From contig OU015568.1 of NCBI GenBank assembly GCA_907165135.1, positions 15,263,208 through 15,327,207 of the forward strand: 64,000 bases of DNA, read 5' to 3'. Numbering within the stretch: the first letter of the stretch is position 1; each line of letters starts with the position of its first letter. The stretch comes from Oikopleura dioica (taxonomy: Eukaryota > Chordata > Appendicularia > Copelata > Oikopleuridae). Below are positions 52,623 through 62,900 of this stretch, one piece after another. A model generated the notes under the pieces. It was given only the letters and a program-made list of their open reading frames with translations. It was not told the DNA's origin and did no database searches. The translations under genes were made by a program, and so were the position numbers.

Positions 52623-52858
52623 AAGGAAAAGGTGATTACTATATAAACGCGATGGCGCTACAAAACCAACACTAACCAATTACGTAGTTAATCCCGCTCG
52701 ATCCTGACAAACAACAACTTAAACACCCAGAATATAGTAGCTGCCACCCATTTATGTCTGTACCCATTATTTCGAACTTCAAACAAAATCTTTATGCCTT
52801 ATGAATAGCGCTCACTCCTTTAAAATAGGCCACTTTCATCCAACATCCGATTTTTAGT

Positions 52859-53479
52859 ATGTCAATCCTTAAAGAAATCCAAACGATCCAAGCCGCGTCA
52901 AACCGACGAATTGTAAAAACGCTGCTCCTCCCAAGAATGGTCGGAATCGAAATACCCATTGGAACCATGACCCTTCGTGATGAGCAGCCCGTCCAAGCCA
53001 TGTACGATTTTATCGATAAAGTCACCGCTTCCGCCATCACCTACCGGTCCATCCCGAACTTAAACTCTGACGCTTTCCTGGACGCCTTTCTGAATCAAAT
53101 CCCAAGACAAGAAACCGAGCAATGCGTTCTACTTTGGATCGCAAAAACCATCATCGTCGCCCATATGACCTTCCATGAAACCAGAGACCGACTGATCGCA
53201 TACCTCACGGATGCTTTCCAAACCAAGTATGGTCGACGTCAGATCCCATTTCGACCAATAGCATTGCCAAGAAACGAACTCCAAGACAAACTCCAAGCGA
53301 TCGAAATCCGCGTTAAAGCGGTCGCTTCTACTATCATCCTCGCCAAACGCGTGGTCAAACCCGGCTTGCCAAAAATGGAGCCAACTCCGGCTAGAAAAGG
53401 GACCAGACAACGAATGCGAAAAATCCAACGTAACAGACGAAAGTGGTCGGCATCGAGCACCAAATCCAATGAGGCTTAA
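52859..53479 (+). CDS. Accessory protein family 2, possible copy 3, basic C-terminus
   Basis: 206 residues. The central segment IPRQETEQCVLLWIAKTIIVAHMTF..IAYLTDAFQTKYG..IPFRPIALPR resembles, in order, VPQEIKS..FDWTYELILYG..NEWQNAVYGDFVEKFG..PYIAFTERQRLP of 43248-43757. The end is strongly basic (TRQRMRKIQRNRRKWS). It is the last accessory gene before the purine tract and 3' LTR. TTTTTAG lies one base before the ATG. The family link is tentative, function unknown. Confidence 0.5.
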   Translation: MSILKEIQTIQAASNRRIVKTLLLPRMVGIEIPIGTMTLRDEQPVQAMYDFIDKVTASAITYRSIPNLNSDAFLDAFLNQIPRQETEQCVLLWIAKTIIVAHMTFHETRDRLIAYLTDAFQTKYGRRQIPFRPIALPRNELQDKLQAIEIRVKAVASTIILAKRVVKPGLPKMEPTPARKGTRQRMRKIQRNRRKWSASSTKSNEA

Positions 53480-53532
53480 CCAGTTAAAAATTTACTGTAC
53501 TTCTTTTCCTGTCTCTCTCTTCCAGATTCCCT

Positions 53533-53545
53533 AAGGAGGGTAAAG
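53533..53545 (+). other. Polypurine tract
   Basis: AAGGAGGGTAAAG directly precedes the TG of the 3' LTR, purines with one T. This is the expected primer site for plus-strand DNA synthesis. Confidence 0.75.
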
Positions 53546-53852
53546 TGTTATGATATAACTTATGTTTATGCAGCTGAGTGCCCAGGTTAGCCTGAGCATC
53601 TCGTTCCATCCTGACGATATGCCTCGTGCATAATTGATCAACCAATAAGAACCTGGATGGCTCGGGATGCAGCGTAGGATAGCCTGGGGGCTCAGCGATC
53701 AGTATATAAGGAAGACACCTTCCTTCAGATCAGTAACGTTCTCATTTCATACCATGTGCAAGACATGAAATAAAACACAAAATACGTTATACCAAAATAT
53801 GCGTTAGTTTTTATTGCAAGATTGATACACCATTGCAAGGCAGCGCATAACA
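53546..53852 (+). repeat. 3' LTR (307 bp)
   Basis: Same sequence and length as 16491-16797 (no difference found by eye). TATATAAG is at 53703-53710 and AATAAA at 53769-53774. It faces in the same direction as the RNF32 and cyclin B genes, so its promoter could drive them or its poly(A) signal could stop upstream transcripts. Confidence 0.96.
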
Positions 53853-53856
53853 CCGT
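53853..53856. repeat. Target-site duplication CCGT, right copy
   Basis: Directly follows the 3' LTR and matches 16487-16490. Confidence 0.85.
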
Positions 53857-54735
53857 GCGTTGCGAACTGCCGGCCACCAACAGGACATTCTGCTCGAGCT
53901 TGGTATTGAACTTGGCAGTCGACCAACGCTAGCACAGCGCGCGGGCCTCATAAAATCAAAACCGAAAAAATGGACAGAGAGCGATTGGAAATCCCTCGAA
54001 ACATCCCTCTTGCAGAAACGCGCCTTTAGAGACATTTGTTCTATCTGCCTCAACCGACATGGGAAGCATCCGATTGCTATGACCACCTGTGCGCATGTTT
54101 TTCACCAAAGTTGCTTGAAAGCGACGAGGCAATCGAAAACTTTTCACAAATGTCCGCTTTGTCGGTAATGCCAAATTATACTTTCCAATAATTTATGCAA
54201 CTTTAGTGAAGAATATAAAGAAAAAGTCACGAAACGCGGTCTCCGAGCGAGCCAGAACTACGCGGCAGCTCAAATCCAAGCTTGTGTTCGATCGTTTATG
54301 ACGAGGCGACGTCTGGTCAAGAATTTTTCCTCCCGTCCGAACGTCAAAGCTCTCAAGTCCGAGTACGAGTCGTTTATTCTACGGAATTGGTCGAAAGAGG
54401 CCATTTCTTCTACTTCGACGATGATTTCCGAAACGGACAAGCTACTTGAAGCGTCTGAAGATGCACTCGCCGCCTCGAGGAGGATCTTTTCGCAGATCAA
54501 GCTAGCGCCAGAAAAGGAGAGCGAAGAATTCCAAGCGGCGGCAGAACGCTGTGTTCAAGATCGCTCCTGCTCAGTTTGTCTTTGTCCGTTCAAGGGAAAA
54601 ACAGTTGCACTTCTTTCTTGCTCGCACGTGATTCACGACACTTGTAGAATTCAGCTCGAGTCTTTTTCGGGCAAAACGTTGTGTCCAGTTTGCAGACAAT
54701 CGTATTCTTTCAAAGCTTCTGATCTTATGTCCTGA
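53857..54735 (+). pseudogene. RNF32: RNF32 homologue (RING-IQ-RING), separated from its start codon by the retroelement
   Basis: Two exons (53857-54164 and 54207-54735, 42-nt GT-AG intron) encode all but the first three residues of a 281-residue protein. RPTLAQRAGLI and a first RING (CSICLNRHGKH..CAHVFHQSC..CPLC) are followed by an IQ motif (AAQIQACVRSFMTRRRL) and a second RING (CSVCLCPFKG..CSHVIHDTC..CPVC), the diagnostic RNF32 order. RNF32 is expressed in vertebrate testis. Its ATG and codons 2-3 are at 16482-16490; removing the element and one CCGT restores phase. No in-frame ATG precedes the first RING on the right side, so this allele is probably null unless an LTR-derived start is used. 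Cyclin B begins 67 bp after the stop. Confidence 0.85.
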
Positions 54736-54802
54736 TTTTTTTATTCTGATAAAGTTTTATTTTCACAAAATAACTATTTATCATTCATGCTTTCAGAAAA
54801 GA

Positions 54803-56387
54803 ATGGAAGCTCGGCGCTTGAATCCTCGAAATCGTTTGGAAGGGGATCTTGTCAGCAAAGGCATCGGCGGAATCGCAAAGCAGAGAACTGCTTTGGGAAA
54901 TGTACATGGGAACAGCAGACAGGTCGTTTTCTCTCTCTATTCTATCATTACCTGAATTTTAGATCAAAGACGATGCTTCCAAGCCCCATGTTAGAACCAC
55001 CAGAGCACAGATGCTCCGGTCGAAGATGGTGGTCGACAATCAACGAACGAAGCCATCCCTCAAGTCGCAAAACCAGCCCATCAAAAGAAAGGCTGAGGTG
55101 AAAAAGGCGAAAATTGAGGTTCAAGAGAAGATCGAAGAAACAAAGCCACAAGTCCAGGATATGTCTTTCGACTCACCGATGGACGTGTCCATGCAAAGTC
55201 TCACGTCGGATGACAGCGTTGACGACAAAGTAATAAAGAAAACAGTTGATTTCTTCTCATTTCGCTTTTAGTTGCAAGCAGCAATTAAAAAGGTAAAAGA
55301 ACACGACCTTCTCGACGATGCTAATGGTGGTCCGTATGTCGATACGATCTACAGCTACACGAAATTCCTCGAACATGCGTACCCTGTCAAGCCCCGCTTC
55401 CTCACTGGACAGAAAGAAATCAGCCACAAAATGCGAACGATCCTTGTCGACTGGATCGTCCAAGTCCACCAGCGATTCAAGCTTCAAAATGAGACCCTTC
55501 ACTTAACTGTTGCCATTATGGATCGTTACTTGTCAAAGGTTCACGATTTGCCCAGAAAAGAAATGCAGTTGATCGGTCTCACTGCCATGCTTTTAGCGTC
55601 AAAATACGAAGGTTAGGACCTCAGTTGACAAACAATTTAAAACTTGTTGTAGAAATCTACATGCCCGATCTTGGAGACTTTGAATTTATCTGCGATAATG
55701 CGTACACCAAAGGTTAGCTAACTGTCAGTGTCTTCAGAAGAAATCTTTGATTTTATTCTATTTTCTAGACGATTTCAAAGCTACGGAAATTGAAATGCTC
55801 GACGTTCTCCAGTGCAATCTCGCCTTTGGCCTCTCAATTGAGCATCTTAGAAGATATTCGACGGTCCTTACGGATGAGATTGATGGAATTCATGTAAGGG
55901 AAGAAATGTTTGTCATTCCATGAAAAATATTCTAGCACTCTCTCGGAAAGTATTTTACCGAGCTTTCTTTGATGGACTACGACTTGTGCACATTCAAGCC
56001 CTCGATCATTGGCGCTGGATCGATGAAACTCGCTCTGGAAATTCATGGGAACAAAGAGTGGGATTGCAGGCTCGTTCACTTCAGGTAAGACTTTGCGGAT
56101 ATAAAAGGTCAAATTCAATGAATTTTCTAAAGTGGCTACAAGGCAGAGGACCTTGAATTTTTCATAAACATGCTCTGCAAAACGATCTACATGGTTCACT
56201 TCACAAAGTCAAAGTACCAAGCCAGCAGGAAGAAATACTCCAGCGAAAAGGTAACCTTAACTTTTCTCCCTCTATCTCAAATTCCTTCTAGCTCTACGCC
56301 GCGGCAACATATCACAAGTTCGAGGAAATGAAAGAAGAAATCTACCGACGCGCAAAACTAGCGAAGGAGCAAATGGACAAGCGCTGA
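54803..56387 (+). CDS. CCNB: Cyclin B
   Basis: Eight exons (54803-54922, 54963-55229, 55272-55611, 55653-55712, 55769-55893, 55936-56084, 56133-56250, 56292-56387), all GT-AG and short, encode 424 residues. A destruction box RTALGNV lies at about residues 31-37. The cyclin box has MRTILVDWIVQVHQRF, the M/LRTxLVDWxxxVHxxF signature, and LTAMLLASKYEE. The second cyclin fold follows. It activates CDK1 for mitotic entry and is destroyed by APC/C. TTTCAG ends 6 bases before the ATG. The 67-bp spacing from RNF32 suggests operon transcription, so the retroelement may affect its expression. Exact B-type paralogue not decided. Confidence 0.94.
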
Positions 56388-56915
56388 TTCCAAATCCCGA
56401 CACTCTTTTTTTTTTCTTTTCTGTGTTTCAATTTTTTATACCCACGCCACTTTTTACTTTTCTCATTCCCATAAAATAAACAAGTACTAAAAATACAAAT
56501 TTGATGATCGCAGTATGCTTCCTATATACTGTCAGCATTCCTTTTTGACCGTCTTACCCAACTAGAAGTTTTGAATGAAGTAAAAAAAAGACCGTGCTCG
56601 TCAAAGTTCTGTTTATCTTGTGCAGTTAAGTTCCAAAAAAGAGCCTCACAAGAGCCTGAAAATATTGAATTTCCCCTGTTTTTTCCTTTTCTTTATAACT
56701 CACGTGATCCATCCTTGCTTCTTACGTTCCAATTAGTTAAACCCGACTAACTGCCCTATCTATTCTTCTCTCCCTCATCTTTCTCTTCCCCGAAACGGAG
56801 GCGCATATTGAAACTATATGTTATAATGTATCGGCATATAGTATTACGGGAATCGATTTTGACGAATCGATAGTTAGTTCCTGCCTCCGCTGTCTGAGGT
56901 GTCTATAGTTCGACC
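56388..56915. other. Intergenic region after cyclin B
   Basis: About 530 bases of AT-rich DNA with the cyclin B 3' end (AATAAA-like ATAAAATAAAC near 56470) and the presumed promoter of the receptor gene. No other feature seen. Confidence 0.45.
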
Positions 56916-59900
56916 TTGATTCTAATACTCAAATCGTTTTATTTTTTAACCTGCGAGAAACAAAAAACTGGGAAATCCGAAAATAAACTTTCATCCGAAC
57001 GAAAAACCAAAGCACCGGCTAGCACCAGCCGCCCACAAGGTGGCGCACTTATGGTGGAATGTTATTTCCAGCACGGAAACAGCACGAAACCAACGAAAAA
57101 GCAATGCGCCACCGACGAGGCTTGTCACTTGACTTATATTATTCACATTAATAACGTAGATGCCAATAATTCATATAAAATTAAAGCCAGGGTGGCAAAT
57201 TGGACAATTTTGCGTTATCCAAAATCATTTTCTTCCAGTACCATTTTAATCATTTTTTCACCCTCGAGACTTAGATGAAAACGAACTCAATCCCTTCCAA
57301 GGAAAGCTTAAAATTTTTGCAAGTTGTACTTGATTTTGAATTTGGTAAAGCAGGTTTTGAAAAGCTCCCTAAAGCGGATTGTATTTCGCTAGAAAACCGC
57401 CAAGAGTGTACGCAGTATCAGGAGGAGTGTGGTCATTATTATACGCATCGTCGAAACGGCAGCGGCCACGGCTACGACTGGGGATATTATACGATCTACT
57501 GCTGCTGCACTTCGCCTCTCTGCAACCACTATACAAATGCGACACTTCGATCATGCTCTGCGGACGAATGCACTTCCACGAATCACACGAAACTCTCCGA
57601 AAGTTGCTTTTGCAACGACCCGACGGATAAAATACGATTCGATGATCTTCCACTCCCGTCAGAGCAGATATCACTCGATGCGCTTATCATTCATTATCTT
57701 TCTATCCTCATCTTTGTCGTTTTGGTTTGTTGTCTTTCAGCTATCATTATCAAAAAAGGTATATAAGAGGATTGAAGTTGACCTAGATAAAGTAGTTTTT
57801 CACTTCGCTTTCTGAGATTTCTGACATCTATCGTTCAGTTTATCGCAAGTGGCGTCATAAACGAACGTCTACCGCATCGAATGAAAGTCTTGAGATCGAT
57901 GAAAGTAGGCTACAAGCTAATCGCTTCGATATGATGCTCAGACCTTCACACTACGACGCACCGATAACTGGCTCGGCTACTCATTTTAAGACGCAATTTA
58001 AAACAAAATTACTGAATAGATTGACGTAAATCAGCTTTATAACCTCCCCTTGATAAAGTTTAAACACAGATGGAATTCTTCGCGTCTCGAGATTAATATT
58101 GCCAGATAAGCTGATTAAGATGCTCCAAAAAGGGATAGCCGAGGGCAGAGGAAAAGTTCAAAGACTACAAATATGCTTACGGAGGGCCGAATAGCAAGTC
58201 TATGCTTGGAAATGGAAGATATGGAACCGTCCATTTAGGTATGAATACATTAATCGCCGCCATTTGAATCTGAAAGTTTGAACTTCAATCGACCAAACTG
58301 TGACCCAGAAGTGGTAGATTAATGCACTAAATCTACCACCTCTGTGTCTACTTTTTTTTCTACATGGGTTGAACTCGAATCACTCGAAATTCTCGCGGGA
58401 AAAGTTCAACCATAAACCGGAGCTGGAAAGTTTTGCCCGCGGAATAATCAGACATCCGGCTGCGACTATAGATCGTGTCTTCTTGTCCTCGGGAAGGCAA
58501 TTGCAGAGCTCAACCTTTTCGAAACAACCCCTGTAGAAAAAGCAAGCTTGGCAAATGGACACAACTTTTATTGAGTAGAATGTGCCATCGATCACAGATT
58601 TCTCTATTTATGTAAAGGAAAAGTTTTTGAAAACACTAATATCAAAAATATCATAGGATGTTTAGATAAACAATTTTCAATAGTTCGTATCTGAGTGTCT
58701 CTCAATTAATTTTTGTTCTGTTAGAAAATCTCATCCTTCCCAAAAACATTGTTTTCGATTAACTACGTTTCTGCGTCTGGATCTCAGAGAGAGAATGATG
58801 CGGAGTAGCGCGACTAATAGACGCCGACTACTATAGCCCGTGTCCTCTTGTCCCCAGGATATGGCTTCCACAGTTCGCCAATTCTATTGAATTACCCGTA
58901 GAACTTCTACGGTAGAAGTAAAAGGCTGGTCCAATAGAGGACAAGATGAATTTCCCGTTTTTGGAGATGTCAGGAATAATATCCGTGGAACATTCCATCT
59001 CGCACCGTTCGCAGAACTAACTTAAGACGTGGGAATTTTCGCGAGATTGACGACCGCAAAGATTCCACAAGCATAATTAAACAGCCGAAACGACCCATAG
59101 ACCTTGTCTTCTAATCCCTGCGGCACAAAACCTAAGTTGCTACTCGCCAAAACTTCTTCCTGGACTTCAAAGTCTCGCCACTGCGGGATAGCAAATTCGA
59201 TGGCATTAATTTTGTGTCGTTTCCTCTAAGAACAAACGTTTGTAAGGTGCGGTTTTTATTCGAATGGTAGTGATTTTCTAGGAAACCTCAAATGGACAAG
59301 GTTAAATGAGCCTAGGTGATCTGCTCCTCAATCGCTTATTGACAATAAGCGATCGACTTTTTTGTAACCAGATGCACTTTGAGATTTTCCTAAAGGGAAT
59401 ATTATCCGTCGTACTTTTGGCAACACTTAGGGAAACAGGAATCCAGGGTTTGGAAAGTCTGAGCATAGTATGCTCAGCCGTGATTTGAGCTCTCCGTGCT
59501 CAGCCGTGCCCATGCTCGTCCAAAATTTGTGACTTTTCAAACCCTGCAGGAATCTCTTAACCCCTGCCCGCATATCGACCTACGCGTAGGTCGGGCCTTT
59601 TGAGGGTCTTTCAGTCGTGATAAAATTTTCGAAAGGACTTGAATGGAAAGATAAAAGGCTGAGCTATCTTCTGGACATTATCAAATTTCAAATATCCAGT
59701 GTCAAACGTGAACAAATGTCGTTTTTCCATAAGTAAAATTGGGATTAAAAGACCTACGCGTAGGTCAATATGCGGGCAGGGGTTAAGAAAATATTTTGAA
59801 GCTTTCTTGCAGAAGTTTTGAAACCGTGCCGATCCGACCATTACCATTTTATAGACATAAATTGAACGATAACTTATTAACTTCAATAGTTGAAAAGTCA

Positions 59901-62900
59901 AGTGGCGAGTTGTATGCGATGAAGATCTTCATGTTCCAGGGTCAACAACGTAATCCTGATGATCCGATGATCCGTGCAATGTGGCAAAAAGAATATCAAC
60001 ATCTGAATAAGTGCACGCATCCCAACATTGTCCGGCGAGAAGGCGCTGGACGGTTTAAATATGGCTTTGGGATCTTAACTTAAAACAAGCAGCTTTTTTA
60101 TGCTCATTTTTTACAGGTTTGATTTTGCTGAAATTGCCTGCGCGTTGTTTTTGAACCGGTAAATAACCAGTGCTTTTTGAACTCTTCTGACTTGAATTCT
60201 GCGACTTCTAATTCTAGCATAAAATTTGGTTAGGTAAAAGTGACTTAATTCTCAAGTTAAAATCCTTGACAGTGCGTTAAATTGTTTCGCGATCGTCCTC
60301 GAATACTGCAAGCTTGGAAGTCTATCTTCTTGGTTGAACGAGTGTGCTAGAGAGCAGCGCGCCGTTCCCCTTTATTCCGCCGTTAAAATCGCCAAAGATA
60401 TTGCATCAGTTACGGGATATATTCACGATCGGACTCTGAGAGTCCGATAAACCTAGACCAAGTCACGCTTTTTAAGAGAAAATATCAACGCTGCTAAAAA
60501 TGACCAAAGGTGTTCCCTCTGGTGTGAATAATTAGTCCGAACTATGGCTGCCCGAACTTCTAAAAAAGACGCACTATAAATGCCATGGCATTGCAATTTG
60601 CCATTGACACCTTAAAGTTTTAAAGGCTTAAACCGTGTCTTCACTTTCAAATTCAGTCAAAAAGAGAAAGTATATCAATAAAAAGCTCTGGAATTTCTGC
60701 ATGAGCCGAGTCGAGAATCTGGACTTTATGTTCGGATTCCTGTTGCTCACAGCTAGGGTGATCAAAAGTGAGTATATTTATAAAGTCCAATATATAATCT
60801 GAAACTGCTTTGATCCAAATTTACCAACTTTTCGTGTTTCTCGTATAAAATTGCCCACCCGTAATGATCAGAGACGTCAAATCAACTAATATACTTCTAC
60901 GAAGCAATACTCACGCACTCTTGTCAGACTTTGGTCTTGCAATAAGTCTCGGTAATCTATTAACTGCGGTGCAAACATGTTTCATACGGAATTAAGAGTC
61001 GCTTGTGGGCACGGCGGAGAAAGTTGACAAAGAAAATACACAGGTTCGTCCTCCCTCCTTTCTGATAAGAAAGACTATTTTGATTTTAGCCGGACATTGA
61101 CTACTACAGGATCAAGCAATGTGGAACTCCAAGGAATGTGGTTAGAAAGAAGGACAGAATCTGACGGTTTATTTCAAACAAAATTCAAGGGGAATATTAT
61201 TAGTGACAACTTTTTTAAACCTTGGTTTGTGAGCTGACATCAATTTGCGAATGTCATTAAATTCTCGCCATAAATCAGGCGGCAATTATTTTTCGTTAAG
61301 CGACCGTAAAAATTAACAGGCATCAAAATTCACGTCAAATTCAAGTCTGACGATTCGCTTTTTCAAAGTCAAGTTCGTTCACTTTTCTCTCTTAAAAGGT
61401 CTCCCAGTTAAAACATCTTGCGGCATTCTTACAATACCGGTTAATTGGATTTCGCGGGTCAAGTCGATAATTTGAAGAAACGATATAAAACTGTGAAAAG
61501 CGTTAGCATTGGACGGAAAAAATCCAAATTTAAAAATCTTTTTTGGAATTTCATTTTTATTGTTTCCATCAAATTCTCCATATTCGAAAACCTAGAAAAA
61601 AATTATTTGTTTAGACAGGAGGCCTTCTAAATATTTTTAATATTCATCTAAAAGTGCAAAAATGCCCTTCAGGAAAAGCTTCTTTTGAAAGGGTTCCGGT
61701 AATTTTCTTTTGATTTCTTTCCTCGACCATCTAGAGACAGGTCTCGGACAGTTCGGTTAGCAAAAAAATAAATAATACTTATTGTCTTCATGCTCAAAAT
61801 ATGCATTAAATAACGTGTTAATGACCAAAAACACCGAAAACGTGAAAAAACGCTGAACGATCAATGATCGTCATTCTATTTAGCGAAAAAGTCGAATAAG
61901 TCAAAGGCAAGATATTTCAAAATAATTGCCTATCGAAATATATAAATGTATATTATTCATTAAGAGCTATTTTGTCAATTCACAGAGATGCGACTATTTG
62001 GCTATTTTTCAATCAACTTAATAATCTCAGAGGCTACGAAACGCAAAACGACCAATTTTTAACGACATTGTTATTTTTGAATGCTTAAAAATAACCATTC
62101 ATTGTACGGATAGTCGAAATCTTGGGGCCTCAATCTCATTTTCTCAAACTTGTTCAAATACAGTCACTTATCATGTCTGCAAAATTTCATGCGATTTGAA
62201 ACGCAGCGCGACCATTTTTAGTATAATTTATTATAAAGCTTTAAATAGCTCTAGAATCTGAGTTTTCGGGCCTCCAAGCTGATTGCTCTTGACCAAACTT
62301 TGGTATATGTAAACTACATTTATGCAAAATTTCATAAAATTTGAGACGCAGCGCGACCCTTTTTGTCCAAATTATATCGAAATTCTATAAAAATAGCAAT
62401 TTATTAGTTGGTTTTGGCTCTAGAATCCAAGTTTCGAGAGCCTCCAACCTAATTCTTCTCAAGCAGGGTAAGAAGACTATATTCTATCTGACTGCCTAAT
62501 TTCAATCAAATCGAGACGCAGCGCGACCATTTTTTACGAAAAATGATAATAATAACCACTTATTAGTAAGTTTTGGATCAAGAATCCAAGTTCCAATGGC
62601 CTCCAGCCCAATTTTTCTCATGCGAGTTTCAGCGGGTGCTTTTTATCAACCTACCAAAAATCAATCGATTTGAAGCGCAGCGCGGTCATTTTAAGACAAT
62701 TTATTACTAATAAGTGGTTATTATTATCATTTTTCGTAAAAATGGTCGCGCTGCGTCTCGATTTGATTGAAATTAGGCAGTCAGATAGAATATAGTCTTC
62801 TTACCCTGCTTGAGAAGAATTAGGTTGGAGGCTCTCGAAACTTGGATTCTAGAGCCAAAACCAACTAATAAATTGCTATTTTTATAGAATTTCGATATAA

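Larger units (their letters stand above)
16491..53852 (+). mobile_element. Giant 37.4-kb Ty3/gypsy-type LTR retroelement with large accessory gene cargo
   Basis: The element is bounded by direct 307-bp LTRs with TG..CA ends, flanked by a 4-bp CCGT duplication, with a primer-binding site one base after the 5' LTR and a purine tract just before the 3' LTR. Gag-Pol is at 35207-40607. About 12.5 kb of repetitive leader with three minus-strand genes comes first, then about 25 plus-strand accessory genes around gag-pol. The LTR copies show no difference by eye, so integration is very recent. Oikopleura is known to carry Ty3/gypsy elements called Tor, but their usual gag-pol-env plan is far smaller. 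No envelope glycoprotein is recognisable here. Several accessory ORFs are homologous to cellular proteins (CKS, TFIIB, connexin, RING E3, ubiquitin-like). Confidence 0.95.

Noticed and set aside
33337-53479. Bcl-2-like fold for accessory family 2 (33337, 43248, 52859)
   Set aside because: The hydrophobic central helix and following Trp recall BH1/BH2, but the NWGR motif is missing and alignment is loose. Left as unknown.
40608-53545. Retroviral envelope glycoprotein
   Set aside because: No long ORF has signal peptide, furin site, fusion peptide and membrane anchor together. The only long multi-pass protein is connexin-like.
16491-53852. Chimeric assembly rather than a true insertion
   Set aside because: Identical LTRs, matching CCGT duplications, PBS and purine tract at the right places, and restored RNF32 frame across the site all favour real integration. 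The internal part still deserves long-read proof.
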